In this document: in pieces, positions 12,827 through 20,479 of the stretch
Layout of the letters: every line of letters begins with the position of its first letter
How positions within the stretch are numbered: position 1 is the stretch's first letter
Origin: JAGGZI01 sp964399605
GTDB lineage: Archaea; Aenigmatarchaeota; Aenigmatarchaeia; PWEA01; JAGHBM01
Assembly: GCA_964399605.1 (NCBI GenBank)
Contig: CAYNRH010000008.1
Location: 1-22,425, forward strand
DNA: 22,425 bases
Reading direction: 5' to 3'
The notes under the pieces: generated by a model
Database searches by the model: none
What the model was told of the DNA's origin: nothing
Seen by the model: only the letters and a program-made list of their open reading frames with translations
Program-made: the position numbers and the translations under genes

Positions 12827-14923
12827 GTGAGTGTGTTGTTCAAGAAAATAAAAAAGAGAGACGGTAGAATAGTAAAATTTGATTCTGAGAAAATTACTAA
12901 TGCTATTGCTAAGGCTGGAAGTGCAACCGGAGAGTTTGACAGGAAAATTGCAGAGAGGCTCACTCTCAGGGTACTGGATTTAGCTCAACAGTCTATTTCA
13001 GATAAGATACCAACTGTTGAGGACATTCAGGATGTTGTTGAGGAAGTATTGTTGTCATCCCCCTACAGAAAGACAGCCAGGGCTTACATCATATACAGGG
13101 AACAGCACGCCAGAATAAGGGAAATTACTGAGAATGCAAGAGTTGACCTGGTGGACCAATACATACAAAAAACGGATTGGAAGGTTAACGAAAACAGCAA
13201 CATGACGTTCTCTTTACAGGGGTTGAACAATTACATTTCCTCCGAGATAAGCAAGGTTTACTGGCTAAATAAGATATATCCCCAAGAAATCAGGAATGCT
13301 TATCTTAGTGGGGACTTTCATATTCATGATTTAGGATTGCTTTCTGTCTACTGTGTTGGGTGGGATCTTTTTGACCTGCTGAATGAGGGTTTTAAGGGAG
13401 TGCCGGGAAAAATAGAGTCTAAACCTCCCAAACATTTCAGAAGTGCACTTGGCCAGATTGTAAACTTTTTCTATACCCTCCAGGGAGAGTCTGCTGGTGC
13501 TCAGGCATTTTCAAATTTTGATACACTTTTAGCGCCGTTCATAAGATATGATAAACTAGATTATAAAAACGTGAAGCAGGCACTTCAGGAATTTATTTTC
13601 AACATGAATGTTCCAACCAGAGTCGGTTTTCAAACACCTTTCACAAATGTTACGTTGGACTTGGTTGTGCCAAAATATTACGCTGACCAGGGTGTAATAA
13701 TTGGAGGAAAAATGCAAAAAGAGACATACAAGGATTTTCAGAAGGAGATGGACATGCTTAACAAAGCATTCTTTGAAGTTATGACAGATGGTGATGCAAA
13801 GGGGAGAGTATTCACATTTCCAATCCCGACTTATAACATAACAAAGGATTTTAACTGGGACGATAAAAATATTGAGGGACTATGGGACATAACGGCCAAA
13901 TACGGTATACCATACTTTTCCAACTTTATAAATTCTGATATGAATCCAGAGGATGCAAGATCAATGTGTTGCAGGCTGAGAATAGACAACAGGTCTCTTG
14001 AGAAGAGAGGAGGCGGATTGTTTGGCTCCAATCCACTTACAGGTTCCATTGGTGTTGTCACAATAAACATGCCGAGAATAGGATATTTATCCAAAAATGA
14101 AGATGAATTTATAGAGCGTCTGGAGAAGTTAATGGTAATGGCAAAAGAGAGCCTGGAAATAAAGAGGAAAATTTTAGAAAAGTTCACGGAAAACGGGCTT
14201 TATCCTTATACAAAATTTTATTTGAGGTCCATAAAGGGAAGATTTGGCGAATATTGGAAAAATCACTTTTCTACAATCGGTCTGATAGGCATGAATGAGG
14301 CATGCTTGAATCTCCTTGGAGAGAACATGGGGAGTGAGAGTGGCAGAGAGTTCACATTAAAAGTATTGGAATTTATGAGAAACAAGCTTCTTGAATTCCA
14401 GAAAGAGACAGGAAATAACTACAATCTGGAGGCTACACCGGCAGAGGGGACATCTTACAGGCTGGCTAAGGTGGACAAGCATAAATATCCAGATATAATT
14501 TGTGCAAATGAGGAGGACTACAAAAACGGGGCTGAACCTTTTTACACCAATTCAACTCAACTCCCAGTCAACTTTACCACTGATGTCTTTGAGGCTCTTG
14601 AATTGCAGGATGATATACAGGCAAAATACACCGGCGGTACTGTGCTTCATATTTTTGCAGGAGAGAGAGTAGAGAATCCAGTTGTTATAAAGGAGTTGGT
14701 CAAAAAGATTTGTGAAAAGTACAAACTGCCTTACTTTACATTTACGCCAACATTCAGCATTTGCCCCACTCATGGATACATAGCAGGCGAACACCAAAAA
14801 TGCCCCAAGTGTGGTGAGCCATGCGAAGTTTATTCCCGTGTAGTTGGTTATCTTCGACCAGTAAGTCAATGGAACAAGGGAAAGAAAGAAGAGTTTAAGA
14901 TAAGAAAAACATTTGAAGTGTGA
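12827..14923 (+). CDS. nrdD: Anaerobic (class III) ribonucleoside-triphosphate reductase, large subunit
   Basis: Makes deoxyribonucleotides under anaerobic conditions with a glycyl radical. The 698 residues begin with an ATP-cone allosteric domain (KKRDGRIVKFDSEKITNAI, about 9-27, continuing to ~95). The ten-stranded barrel contains SGDFHIHDLG (161-170), Cys176, and RSMCCRLRID (378-387). The C-terminus has the four-Cys zinc site (C646, C659, C662, C666) and the glycyl radical motif RVVGYLRP with Gly674. Family length is normal (~700). No ATG lies at the start: candidates are GTG 12827, GTG 12833 and TTG 12836. GGGGGTGA at 12823-12830 overlaps the first, so a true start at 12833 or 12836 is possible. 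nrdG follows after 3 bp. Confidence 0.96.
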   Translation: MSVLFKKIKKRDGRIVKFDSEKITNAIAKAGSATGEFDRKIAERLTLRVLDLAQQSISDKIPTVEDIQDVVEEVLLSSPYRKTARAYIIYREQHARIREITENARVDLVDQYIQKTDWKVNENSNMTFSLQGLNNYISSEISKVYWLNKIYPQEIRNAYLSGDFHIHDLGLLSVYCVGWDLFDLLNEGFKGVPGKIESKPPKHFRSALGQIVNFFYTLQGESAGAQAFSNFDTLLAPFIRYDKLDYKNVKQALQEFIFNMNVPTRVGFQTPFTNVTLDLVVPKYYADQGVIIGGKMQKETYKDFQKEMDMLNKAFFEVMTDGDAKGRVFTFPIPTYNITKDFNWDDKNIEGLWDITAKYGIPYFSNFINSDMNPEDARSMCCRLRIDNRSLEKRGGGLFGSNPLTGSIGVVTINMPRIGYLSKNEDEFIERLEKLMVMAKESLEIKRKILEKFTENGLYPYTKFYLRSIKGRFGEYWKNHFSTIGLIGMNEACLNLLGENMGSESGREFTLKVLEFMRNKLLEFQKETGNNYNLEATPAEGTSYRLAKVDKHKYPDIICANEEDYKNGAEPFYTNSTQLPVNFTTDVFEALELQDDIQAKYTGGTVLHIFAGERVENPVVIKELVKKICEKYKLPYFTFTPTFSICPTHGYIAGEHQKCPKCGEPCEVYSRVVGYLRPVSQWNKGKKEEFKIRKTFEV

Positions 14924-14926
14924 TAA

Positions 14927-15616
14927 ATGATTATTGGCGGCTTTCAGAAATTTTCATTGATAGATTATCCGGGCAAAATATGTGCTATTGTTTTTACTCA
15001 GGGCTGCAACTTTAGATGCCCTTATTGCCATAATCCTGAGCTTGTAGACCCCAATCTATTTTTACCTCCGATTTCAGAGGAGGAAATATTCGCCTTTTTG
15101 GAAAAAAGGAAAGGCAAACTTGATGCAGTTGAGATAACCGGGGGAGAGCCAACACTTCACCAAGACCTTATAGAATTCATCAGAAAAATTAAAGGCATGG
15201 GTTTTTTGGTTAAGCTTGATTCTAACGGAACAAATCCTGATGTAATAAGGGAGGCAATAAAAAATAAGCTGGTTGATTATCTGGCGATGGATATAAAGGC
15301 GCCCCTGGAAAAATATAAGGAGATTACAGGCGTTGACGTTGATACAGACAAAATAAAATGTAATATAAAACTGATTATGAATTCTGGTGTAGATTACGAG
15401 TTCAGGACAACTATTGTTAAATCGCTGCTATCCAAGGATGATATAGTAAAAATAGGAGAGCTTATAAAGGGGGCCAAGCTATATATATTACAAAAGTTTA
15501 CACCATCAAAAACTTTAAATTCTCTTTTTGTTAACGAGAAAACATACAGCGATGAAGAATTTTCAGAAATGAAAAACAAAATGGAGAAGTATGTAGAGAG
15601 ATGTGTCGTGAGATGA
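14927..15616 (+). CDS. nrdG: Anaerobic ribonucleotide reductase activase, radical SAM
   Basis: Radical SAM enzyme that forms the glycyl radical on NrdD using S-adenosylmethionine. The 4Fe-4S motif is CNFRCPYC (Cys27, Cys31, Cys34), preceded by IDYPGKICAIVFTQG; the SAM-binding ITGGEPTLHQD follows, then FLVKLDSNGTNP and the MDIKAPLEKY stretch seen in the longer NrdG2-type activases (TIGR02495 style). Length 229 is normal for that type. It starts 3 bp after nrdD stops and overlaps the UDG gene by an ATGA, so all three are probably made from one mRNA. Confidence 0.94.
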   Translation: MIIGGFQKFSLIDYPGKICAIVFTQGCNFRCPYCHNPELVDPNLFLPPISEEEIFAFLEKRKGKLDAVEITGGEPTLHQDLIEFIRKIKGMGFLVKLDSNGTNPDVIREAIKNKLVDYLAMDIKAPLEKYKEITGVDVDTDKIKCNIKLIMNSGVDYEFRTTIVKSLLSKDDIVKIGELIKGAKLYILQKFTPSKTLNSLFVNEKTYSDEEFSEMKNKMEKYVERCVVR

Positions 15617-16182
15617 ATAAAGAATTAAAAATGAAAAGAATAGAGGAAGAGATAAAAAATTGCAATTTATGCGCTCTCCATGAGACGAGGAACAACTCTG
15701 TTGTTGGAGACGGTTCTCTGGATGCAGAAATAATGTTCATAGGCGAGGGTCCGGGCTACTGGGAAGATATGAAGGGCAAGCCATTTGTTGGGAGAGCGGG
15801 CAAGGTTCTTGATGAGTTGCTTGAATCAATAGGTCTTAAGAGGGGCGATATATACATAACGAATGTTGTGAAATGCAGGCCTCCGGAAAACAGGGATCCG
15901 CTTCCTGAAGAGATAAGTGCATGTTCCCAGTATCTTGACAGGCAAATTTTGCTGATTCAGCCAAAAGTAATTGTTACTCTTGGGCGGTTTGCACTTTCTT
16001 ATGTGTTTAACAAGTTTGGGTTAAAGGAAGAAAAAATAAGCAATGTTCATGGTAAAGTCTTTCTTGTGAACAATATTTTTGGCAATCTAAAAATAATCCC
16101 GCTTTATCATCCGGCAGTTGCTGTATATAATCCTAATACTAAAAAAATTCTTCTGAAAGATTTTAAAAAATTAGTTGAATAG
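15613..16182 (+). CDS. udg: Family-4 uracil-DNA glycosylase (Fe-S type)
   Basis: Removes uracil from DNA as the first step of base-excision repair. The 189 residues contain the family-4 uracil-pocket motif GEGPG (44-48; most family-4 members have GEAPG), then GKPFVGRAGKVLDELL, the ITNVVKCRPPENRDP block (82-96) and the catalytic-loop HPAVAVYN (166-173). The four Fe-S ligands are expected at C17, C20, C88 and C104, all present. ATG 15613 overlaps the nrdG stop as ATGA and is preferred; ATG 15601 in the same frame lies inside nrdG and ATG 15631 is also possible. Linking dNTP synthesis to uracil repair makes biological sense but the coupling is inferred. Its end overlaps the convergent regulator gene by 12 bp. 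Confidence 0.92.
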   Translation: MNKELKMKRIEEEIKNCNLCALHETRNNSVVGDGSLDAEIMFIGEGPGYWEDMKGKPFVGRAGKVLDELLESIGLKRGDIYITNVVKCRPPENRDPLPEEISACSQYLDRQILLIQPKVIVTLGRFALSYVFNKFGLKEEKISNVHGKVFLVNNIFGNLKIIPLYHPAVAVYNPNTKKILLKDFKKLVE

Positions 16183-16629
16183 TTTCATTACATTTTTACT
16201 TAATCTTACCATGTTTGTTTTTCCAATTGAATTCTTTTCTATTAATCCCAGATTTTCAAATTTTCTCAGTATTCTGAAAACCTTTACTTTAGACAAATTT
16301 GTTTTTCGGACTAATTCCGCTTGTGTTATTTCTTTCTCTCCAACTAAGTGCTCCAGAATATTTCTTTCATCACCTTCAAAGAAATTCGGCAAAATTTTTT
16401 CATCAATTTTCTTTTTGTTAAACTTTGGGGATAACAGATAATATATCAACGTTCCTATGAATAAACCTATTGATGCTATAAAGGGTATGAAAAGCGGTAT
16501 TGGTATAAAACAGCCACACGTATTTCCCGAAGAGATTTGTGTCTGTACGTATAGGGAGCTTATAGATACGACTAATATGAAGATAGATAATATCAATATT
16601 CCAAATACAACCTTTTTTGAGTCATTCAT
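16171..16629 (-). CDS. Membrane-anchored winged-helix regulator with external Cys-Gly-Cys
   Basis: The 152 residues have two hydrophobic helices (about 8-28 and 42-66) joined by a short loop holding TCGCF (Cys38 and Cys40), then a basic stretch (KFNKKK) and a C-terminal MarR/ArsR-like winged helix (ILEHLVGEKEITQAELVRKT, 91-110; then LSKVKVFRILRKFENLGLIEK, 112-132, in overlapping parts). Lysines at 5-6 and 69-74 put both ends inside and the Cys loop outside. Two-helix membrane-bound regulators of this shape are known in archaea but mostly unstudied. It is divergent from an exported thioredoxin-like gene and shares a palindromic operator with it, so redox control of that operon and itself is a reasonable inference. 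No other Cys is present in the protein. Confidence 0.75.
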   Translation of the reverse strand: MNDSKKVVFGILILSIFILVVSISSLYVQTQISSGNTCGCFIPIPLFIPFIASIGLFIGTLIYYLLSPKFNKKKIDEKILPNFFEGDERNILEHLVGEKEITQAELVRKTNLSKVKVFRILRKFENLGLIEKNSIGKTNMVRLSKNVMKLFN

Positions 16630-16681
16630 GCTATAGTTTCATATTTTGAAACTTAAATATATATATGGTTTCACCTAATGG
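16630..16681. promoter_or_regulatory. Divergent promoter with GTTTCA-N5-TGAAAC operator
   Basis: A perfect inverted repeat, GTTTCA (16636-16641), 5-nt spacer, TGAAAC (16647-16652), adjoins an A/T box (TTAAATATATATAT, about 16653-16666). For the thioredoxin-like gene the operator covers the BRE position; for the regulator gene it lies between TATA box and start. A further GGTTTCACC (16668-16675) lies on the other side of the A/T box and may be a second half-site. Binding at the palindrome would block both directions. Confidence 0.6.
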
Positions 16682-17449
16682 ATGATTATGAAAGAGGTAA
16701 TGTTAATAATATTAGCGGGATTCATATTAGCTCTTACTATAAGCACAGCGGTGGCGCAGGAAGATAAGATTTGTGCCATTTATTTCACAGGAGTAGGATG
16801 TCCGCATTGTGCAAAAACCGACCCTGTTGTTATAAAAGAGCTTACAAATGAATATAATAATCTTGCTATAATAGAGTATGAAATATATCAGACTCGTGGG
16901 AATGCACCCTTGCTTCTTAATTATAGTTTCAAATATAAAACAGGAGAAGGAATACCTCTTGTAATTTTTTCGCCTTCGGATTACATAATTGGAGATGAAC
17001 CAATAATAAAAAATGCAAAAGAAAAACTAAATGAACTGAATAATGGGAACGATTGTCTTACATTGAATGGGGCTATACCATTTGAAAGTTTGAATTTGAA
17101 TACACTGCCCGGATATCCAAAAATATGGGCGAATGGGAGAGTATTGATTAAGACGGGAAAAGATAATTTGCCTTCAAATGATACCCTTATGAAAAATTTG
17201 CTCTTTTCAAATAATCTAAGTGAAATAATTTCAAGCAACAACTTAGAGAATATAAAGCCCTTTCCTGTTCATCTTTCCGGACAGGATGTTTACTTTACAA
17301 ATGCTGTAAAAATAGGAAACTGGGTAATGGAATATGGAATGAAAGAAAATTCAGGTGAAGAAAAAAACACAGGATATTTATACCTGCTGGCGGTTATAAT
17401 TGTCTTGTTTGTCATAATAATATTGCTTTATAAGGTGGTGAAGAAATGA
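16682..17449 (+). CDS. Exported, membrane-anchored thioredoxin-like protein
   Basis: The 255 residues start with a signal peptide or anchor (about 1-25, ending AVAQE), then a thioredoxin-like fold: strand KICAIYFTG, active site GCPHCAK with Cys40 and Cys43, strand AIIEYEIYQ, and a cis-proline turn GIPLVIF (Pro92). Further Cys are C31 and C125. Residues 130-230 form a second region with GYPKIWANGRVLI that I do not recognise, and a C-terminal helix (about 232-250) followed by KVVKK anchors the protein. Together with the next gene (CcdA) it should carry reducing or oxidising equivalents outside the membrane. ATG 16682 or 16688 could be used; both are about 25-30 bp from the TATA box. Overlaps ccdA by ATGA. 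Confidence 0.85.
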   Translation: MIMKEVMLIILAGFILALTISTAVAQEDKICAIYFTGVGCPHCAKTDPVVIKELTNEYNNLAIIEYEIYQTRGNAPLLLNYSFKYKTGEGIPLVIFSPSDYIIGDEPIIKNAKEKLNELNNGNDCLTLNGAIPFESLNLNTLPGYPKIWANGRVLIKTGKDNLPSNDTLMKNLLFSNNLSEIISSNNLENIKPFPVHLSGQDVYFTNAVKIGNWVMEYGMKENSGEEKNTGYLYLLAVIIVLFVIIILLYKVVKK

Positions 17450-18147
17450 TTGAGGGATTAACGCTAACAAAGATTATCTCACTTGCAGTAGTTGATGCTG
17501 TCAATCCGTGCGCCATCGCAGTTTTAGCTCTGATGCTCATAGCCATAATAACATATAACCCAAGGGACAGAAAAAATGTTCTTCTGGCTGGTTTTGCTTT
17601 TGTGTTGTCCGTGTTTGTTATGTACTTTTTTTATGGTTTAATTATAATAAAGTTCCTCCAAATTGTCCAGGCGCTAACTTCCGTGAGGTTGCTTTTATAC
17701 AAGATACTGGGTGGAATTGCTGTTGTAATCGGGATTTTGGACATCAAAGATTTCTTTTTTTACAAGCCGGGCGGATTTGCAACAGAAATGCCCCTATCTT
17801 TGAGACCAAAGGTTAAAAAAATAATTTCCGGAATAACATCCCCAAAAGGAGCCTTTGGTGTTGGGCTGTTTGTAACACTTTTCCTTTTGCCATGTACCAT
17901 AGGTCCCTACATAATAGCAGGTGGAATACTCTCATTTTTTGAGATTCTAAGTGCAATACCATGGTTGCTTATTTATAATATTATTTTTATCTTACCTATG
18001 GTGGCAATCACAATTATAGTGTATTGCGGTGTTTCCAGGGTGGAGGATGTTTCGAGCTGGAAAGAAAAAAATATAAGGAAATTGCATTTGGTTGCGGGAA
18101 TAATAATGTTTCTCTTGGGATTGGGAATGTTGATGGGTTGGATATAA
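17446..18147 (+). CDS. ccdA: CcdA/DsbD-family thiol-electron transmembrane protein
   Basis: CcdA-type proteins pass electrons from cytoplasmic thioredoxin across the membrane to exported thiol proteins. The 233 residues have about six hydrophobic helices and the two conserved half-sites with Cys: VDAVNPCAIAVLALM (Cys22) and TLFLLPCTIGPYIIAGG (Cys150), the classic pair in the first and fourth helices. A third Cys (C194) is in the IIVYCGV stretch. Length matches CcdA (~220-240) rather than full DsbD, and the exported thioredoxin-like domain is encoded separately just upstream with a 4-bp ATGA overlap, which strongly supports a functional pair. It is followed by 31 bp before the ZIP gene. Confidence 0.92.
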   Translation: MIEGLTLTKIISLAVVDAVNPCAIAVLALMLIAIITYNPRDRKNVLLAGFAFVLSVFVMYFFYGLIIIKFLQIVQALTSVRLLLYKILGGIAVVIGILDIKDFFFYKPGGFATEMPLSLRPKVKKIISGITSPKGAFGVGLFVTLFLLPCTIGPYIIAGGILSFFEILSAIPWLLIYNIIFILPMVAITIIVYCGVSRVEDVSSWKEKNIRKLHLVAGIIMFLLGLGMLMGWI

Positions 18148-18178
18148 TTTTTTATTGACTGAAATATAAGAAATTTTT

Positions 18179-18919
18179 ATGAATATTTTATTGTGGATTT
18201 TATTGGCAACATTCTTGGATTCTTTAGTAGCCCTTATAGGAGTTTTCACTCTTGGAATCAAGCAAAAAACACTTTCCAAAATCATTTTTATGCTTGTGGC
18301 ATTCTCTACCGGCTCTCTATTAGCGGGTGGTTTGTTTCATCTTTTGGCTGAATCCCTGGAAAAAATATCTGTCTTTAATTCATTCCTTTTGTTCATAATT
18401 GGTTTTTCTGTCTTTTTCTTAATGGAGAAATTCCTTCATTGGCATCATTGCCATGAAAAGAAATGCAAGGTACACCCATTTACATTTTTAATTTTATTTG
18501 GTGATGGAATACATAATTTTATAGATGGTCTGGTTATTGGCGTAAGTTTCTTGGTTGATGTAAATTTTGGAATAATAACCACACTGATGATAATATCACA
18601 TGAGATTCCACAGGAATTGGGAGATTTTGGTGTATTGCTGTATGGCGGAATGAAGAAAAGAAATGCTATAATTTATAATTTTATTTCTCAATTAACCTGC
18701 GTTCTTGGTGGATTGCTTGGATTTTTCTTTTATTCAATACCTGATTTCATATCAATTGTCCTTCCATTTGCTGCTGGTGGTTTCATATACATATCTGCAT
18801 CGGACCTTATTCCAGAGCTCCATAAGGAAGTTGACACGAAGAGGTCTGTCCTTTCTTTCATATTTTTTTCTATAGGAGTAGCGTTTATGATTGGTATTAA
18901 ATTGGTTTTTGGTGGGTAA
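18179..18919 (+). CDS. ZIP-family divalent metal transporter
   Basis: ZIP proteins import zinc, iron or other divalent metals. The 246 residues have about eight hydrophobic helices. The binuclear metal-centre motifs are present: HNFIDGLVIG (His112, Asn113, Asp116) and HEIPQELGDFGVL (His141, Glu142, Glu146, Asp149). A His/Cys-rich cytoplasmic-type loop, HWHHCHEKKC (87-96), lies just before, as is usual for metal-gathering loops in this family. It is closest to the GufA-like bacterial/archaeal branch by these motifs. Metal specificity cannot be told. It lies 31 bp downstream of ccdA, possibly in the same transcript; the DUF123 gene begins directly after its stop. Confidence 0.93.
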   Translation: MNILLWILLATFLDSLVALIGVFTLGIKQKTLSKIIFMLVAFSTGSLLAGGLFHLLAESLEKISVFNSFLLFIIGFSVFFLMEKFLHWHHCHEKKCKVHPFTFLILFGDGIHNFIDGLVIGVSFLVDVNFGIITTLMIISHEIPQELGDFGVLLYGGMKKRNAIIYNFISQLTCVLGGLLGFFFYSIPDFISIVLPFAAGGFIYISASDLIPELHKEVDTKRSVLSFIFFSIGVAFMIGIKLVFGG

Positions 18920-19324
18920 ATGAAAGGTTCTTATATTTTGCTTATAAAGCTTCTCAAGGATTCAGAAATTAAAGTAGGTTCCCTTGGAACGATAAGTTTC
19001 AGGAAAGGTTTTTATGTTTATGTTGGCTCTGCGATGGGCGGACTTGAGCAAAGAATAAACAGACACCTCAGAAAAAACAAAAAAACATTTTGGCACATAG
19101 ACTATCTTCTCAATAACAGAGGCGCAAAAATAATAAAAGTTTTTTACAAAGAATCTGAAGAAAAGGAAGAGTGCAAAATTGCAGGGAAAGTCTCCAAGTT
19201 AGGGGAACATATTTTGGGATTTGGTTGTTCTGACTGCAGGTGTGAAAGTCATTTGTTTAGAATAAAAAATCCAAAAGTTTTAGAGTCGCTTAATTTTTCT
19301 GAATATAACAAAAGCAAAAATTAA
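18920..19324 (+). CDS. DUF123 (GIY-YIG-like) protein
   Basis: The 134 residues match DUF123 (PF01986), a family with the GIY-YIG nuclease fold found widely in archaea: GSYILLIKL at the start (the G-x-Y strand), GFYVYVGSAMGGLEQRINRH (30-49) for the second signature strand and helix, HIDYLL (60s), and a Cys-bearing end GFGCSDCRCESHLF (Cys103, Cys106, Cys108). The Cys cluster could bind zinc. Biochemical function is not established; a nucleic-acid role is inferred from the fold. It starts on the base after the ZIP stop (TAA-ATG) and its last 45 bp overlap the convergent PLD-like gene, one of the longer 3' overlaps here. Confidence 0.88.
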   Translation: MKGSYILLIKLLKDSEIKVGSLGTISFRKGFYVYVGSAMGGLEQRINRHLRKNKKTFWHIDYLLNNRGAKIIKVFYKESEEKEECKIAGKVSKLGEHILGFGCSDCRCESHLFRIKNPKVLESLNFSEYNKSKN

Positions 19325-20449
19325 AGATACGACAACAGAGATGAGAATTGTATAATCTTTTTCTTCTTTGCCCCAGTCATATTCAAAAACTTTTGAAAAA
19401 TAGTCAGATGCTTCTTTACAGTGAATTACAACACCTATTTCCCTGTTGTTTTCCGGTGAATTTTGGTTCCAGTTCACAGATGATAACAATACGGAATTTT
19501 CGTTTATTACTCCCTTTGCATGTATCTTCAATAGGTTTGTTTTTTCCTTATCAAGAAGTTTTGCCTCTATGTTTTTTGATTTAAGGTAATCGGCTGTGTT
19601 GTAGTTGCTCTTTTGGTCGTCTTTCTTAGATACATACCATGTTGAGTCCATCAAAACTTTGACTTCAGTTCCATTCTCATATTTCTTTGACAACTCTTCC
19701 ATAAATGGATTGATTCTGTTTTTCCAATACTTGTAAATATAAAATTGTTCAACAAATATCTTACCTTTAGAACTGTCCAAAAAATCTATTATATCATCTG
19801 TTGCATTCGGCGCTACAAAAATATCAACTTTAACATTCTTGCAGTATCCAGTCCCAAACCTCGGAGAGTACATGCCTGACTTAGTTTCATATGTTTTGTT
19901 TTCGTATTCTCCATAAAGTCTTTTTGAATTTTTTAAATCTTTGAAGAACAGGTTTTTAATGTACTCACTTGCATTTTCACTTTTTATAATGGCAAACCAT
20001 CCCCTATTCCCATAACTTGGATCAGGGGAGAATCCAGTATAGTCAAAATTCTCCGTGGATACCAAAAGCGTAGTATTATCAAATATCGCGTATTTGGCAT
20101 GATGATACCTGAAATCGCCACCAGCTGTGTAAACGGGTATTTCATTTTCTGACAGGAAGGATGCAACATTTTTTGTGTCGCCAAGGCCTCCTGCTGGACT
20201 GCCTTCAATCATTACAATGACGTTAACACCTTTTCTTTTAAGTTCTGCAAGTTTTTTGGCAATATCGAAGTTGTCAAAAGAGTATGTGGCTATGTAAAGA
20301 GAACTGCTGGTGTTGTCGATGTTTTTTATCAGTTCATTGAAGCTATCATCAGGAGAAACAAAAAATTCAACTCTTTCAGCATTAAAAGTTTCACCCGACA
20401 CAATCGGTATGAATATAAGAAATATAACTAAGAAGCTAAATTTTTTCAT
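19280..20449 (-). CDS. Secreted, membrane-anchored phospholipase-D-like protein
   Basis: The 389 residues begin with a signal peptide (KKFSFLVIFLIFIPIVSG, cleaved near 18-20) and contain two PLD half-domains. HKD motif 1 is HHAKYAIFDNTTLLVSTEN (116-134; His117, Lys119, with Asp124 six residues on at the usual spacing). Motif 2 is HAKGVINENSVLLSSVNW (310-327; His310, Lys312), in which Asn317 takes the Asp position; a typical N-x-E follows (NREIG). A C-terminal helix (about 366-384) with basic tail anchors it outside the cell. Several N-glycosylation sequons (NTS, NTT, NKT, NAT, NGT) suit export. It may act on phospholipids or nucleic acids; the substrate is unknown. It follows thrS on the same strand after 30 bp that include an A/T box (TTTATAT, near 20472). 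Confidence 0.87.
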   Translation of the reverse strand: MKKFSFLVIFLIFIPIVSGETFNAERVEFFVSPDDSFNELIKNIDNTSSSLYIATYSFDNFDIAKKLAELKRKGVNVIVMIEGSPAGGLGDTKNVASFLSENEIPVYTAGGDFRYHHAKYAIFDNTTLLVSTENFDYTGFSPDPSYGNRGWFAIIKSENASEYIKNLFFKDLKNSKRLYGEYENKTYETKSGMYSPRFGTGYCKNVKVDIFVAPNATDDIIDFLDSSKGKIFVEQFYIYKYWKNRINPFMEELSKKYENGTEVKVLMDSTWYVSKKDDQKSNYNTADYLKSKNIEAKLLDKEKTNLLKIHAKGVINENSVLLSSVNWNQNSPENNREIGVVIHCKEASDYFSKVFEYDWGKEEKDYTILISVVVSLIFAFVIFRKIKRL

Positions 20450-20479
20450 AAATTAATAAAATTCTTGGCATATAAAAAA

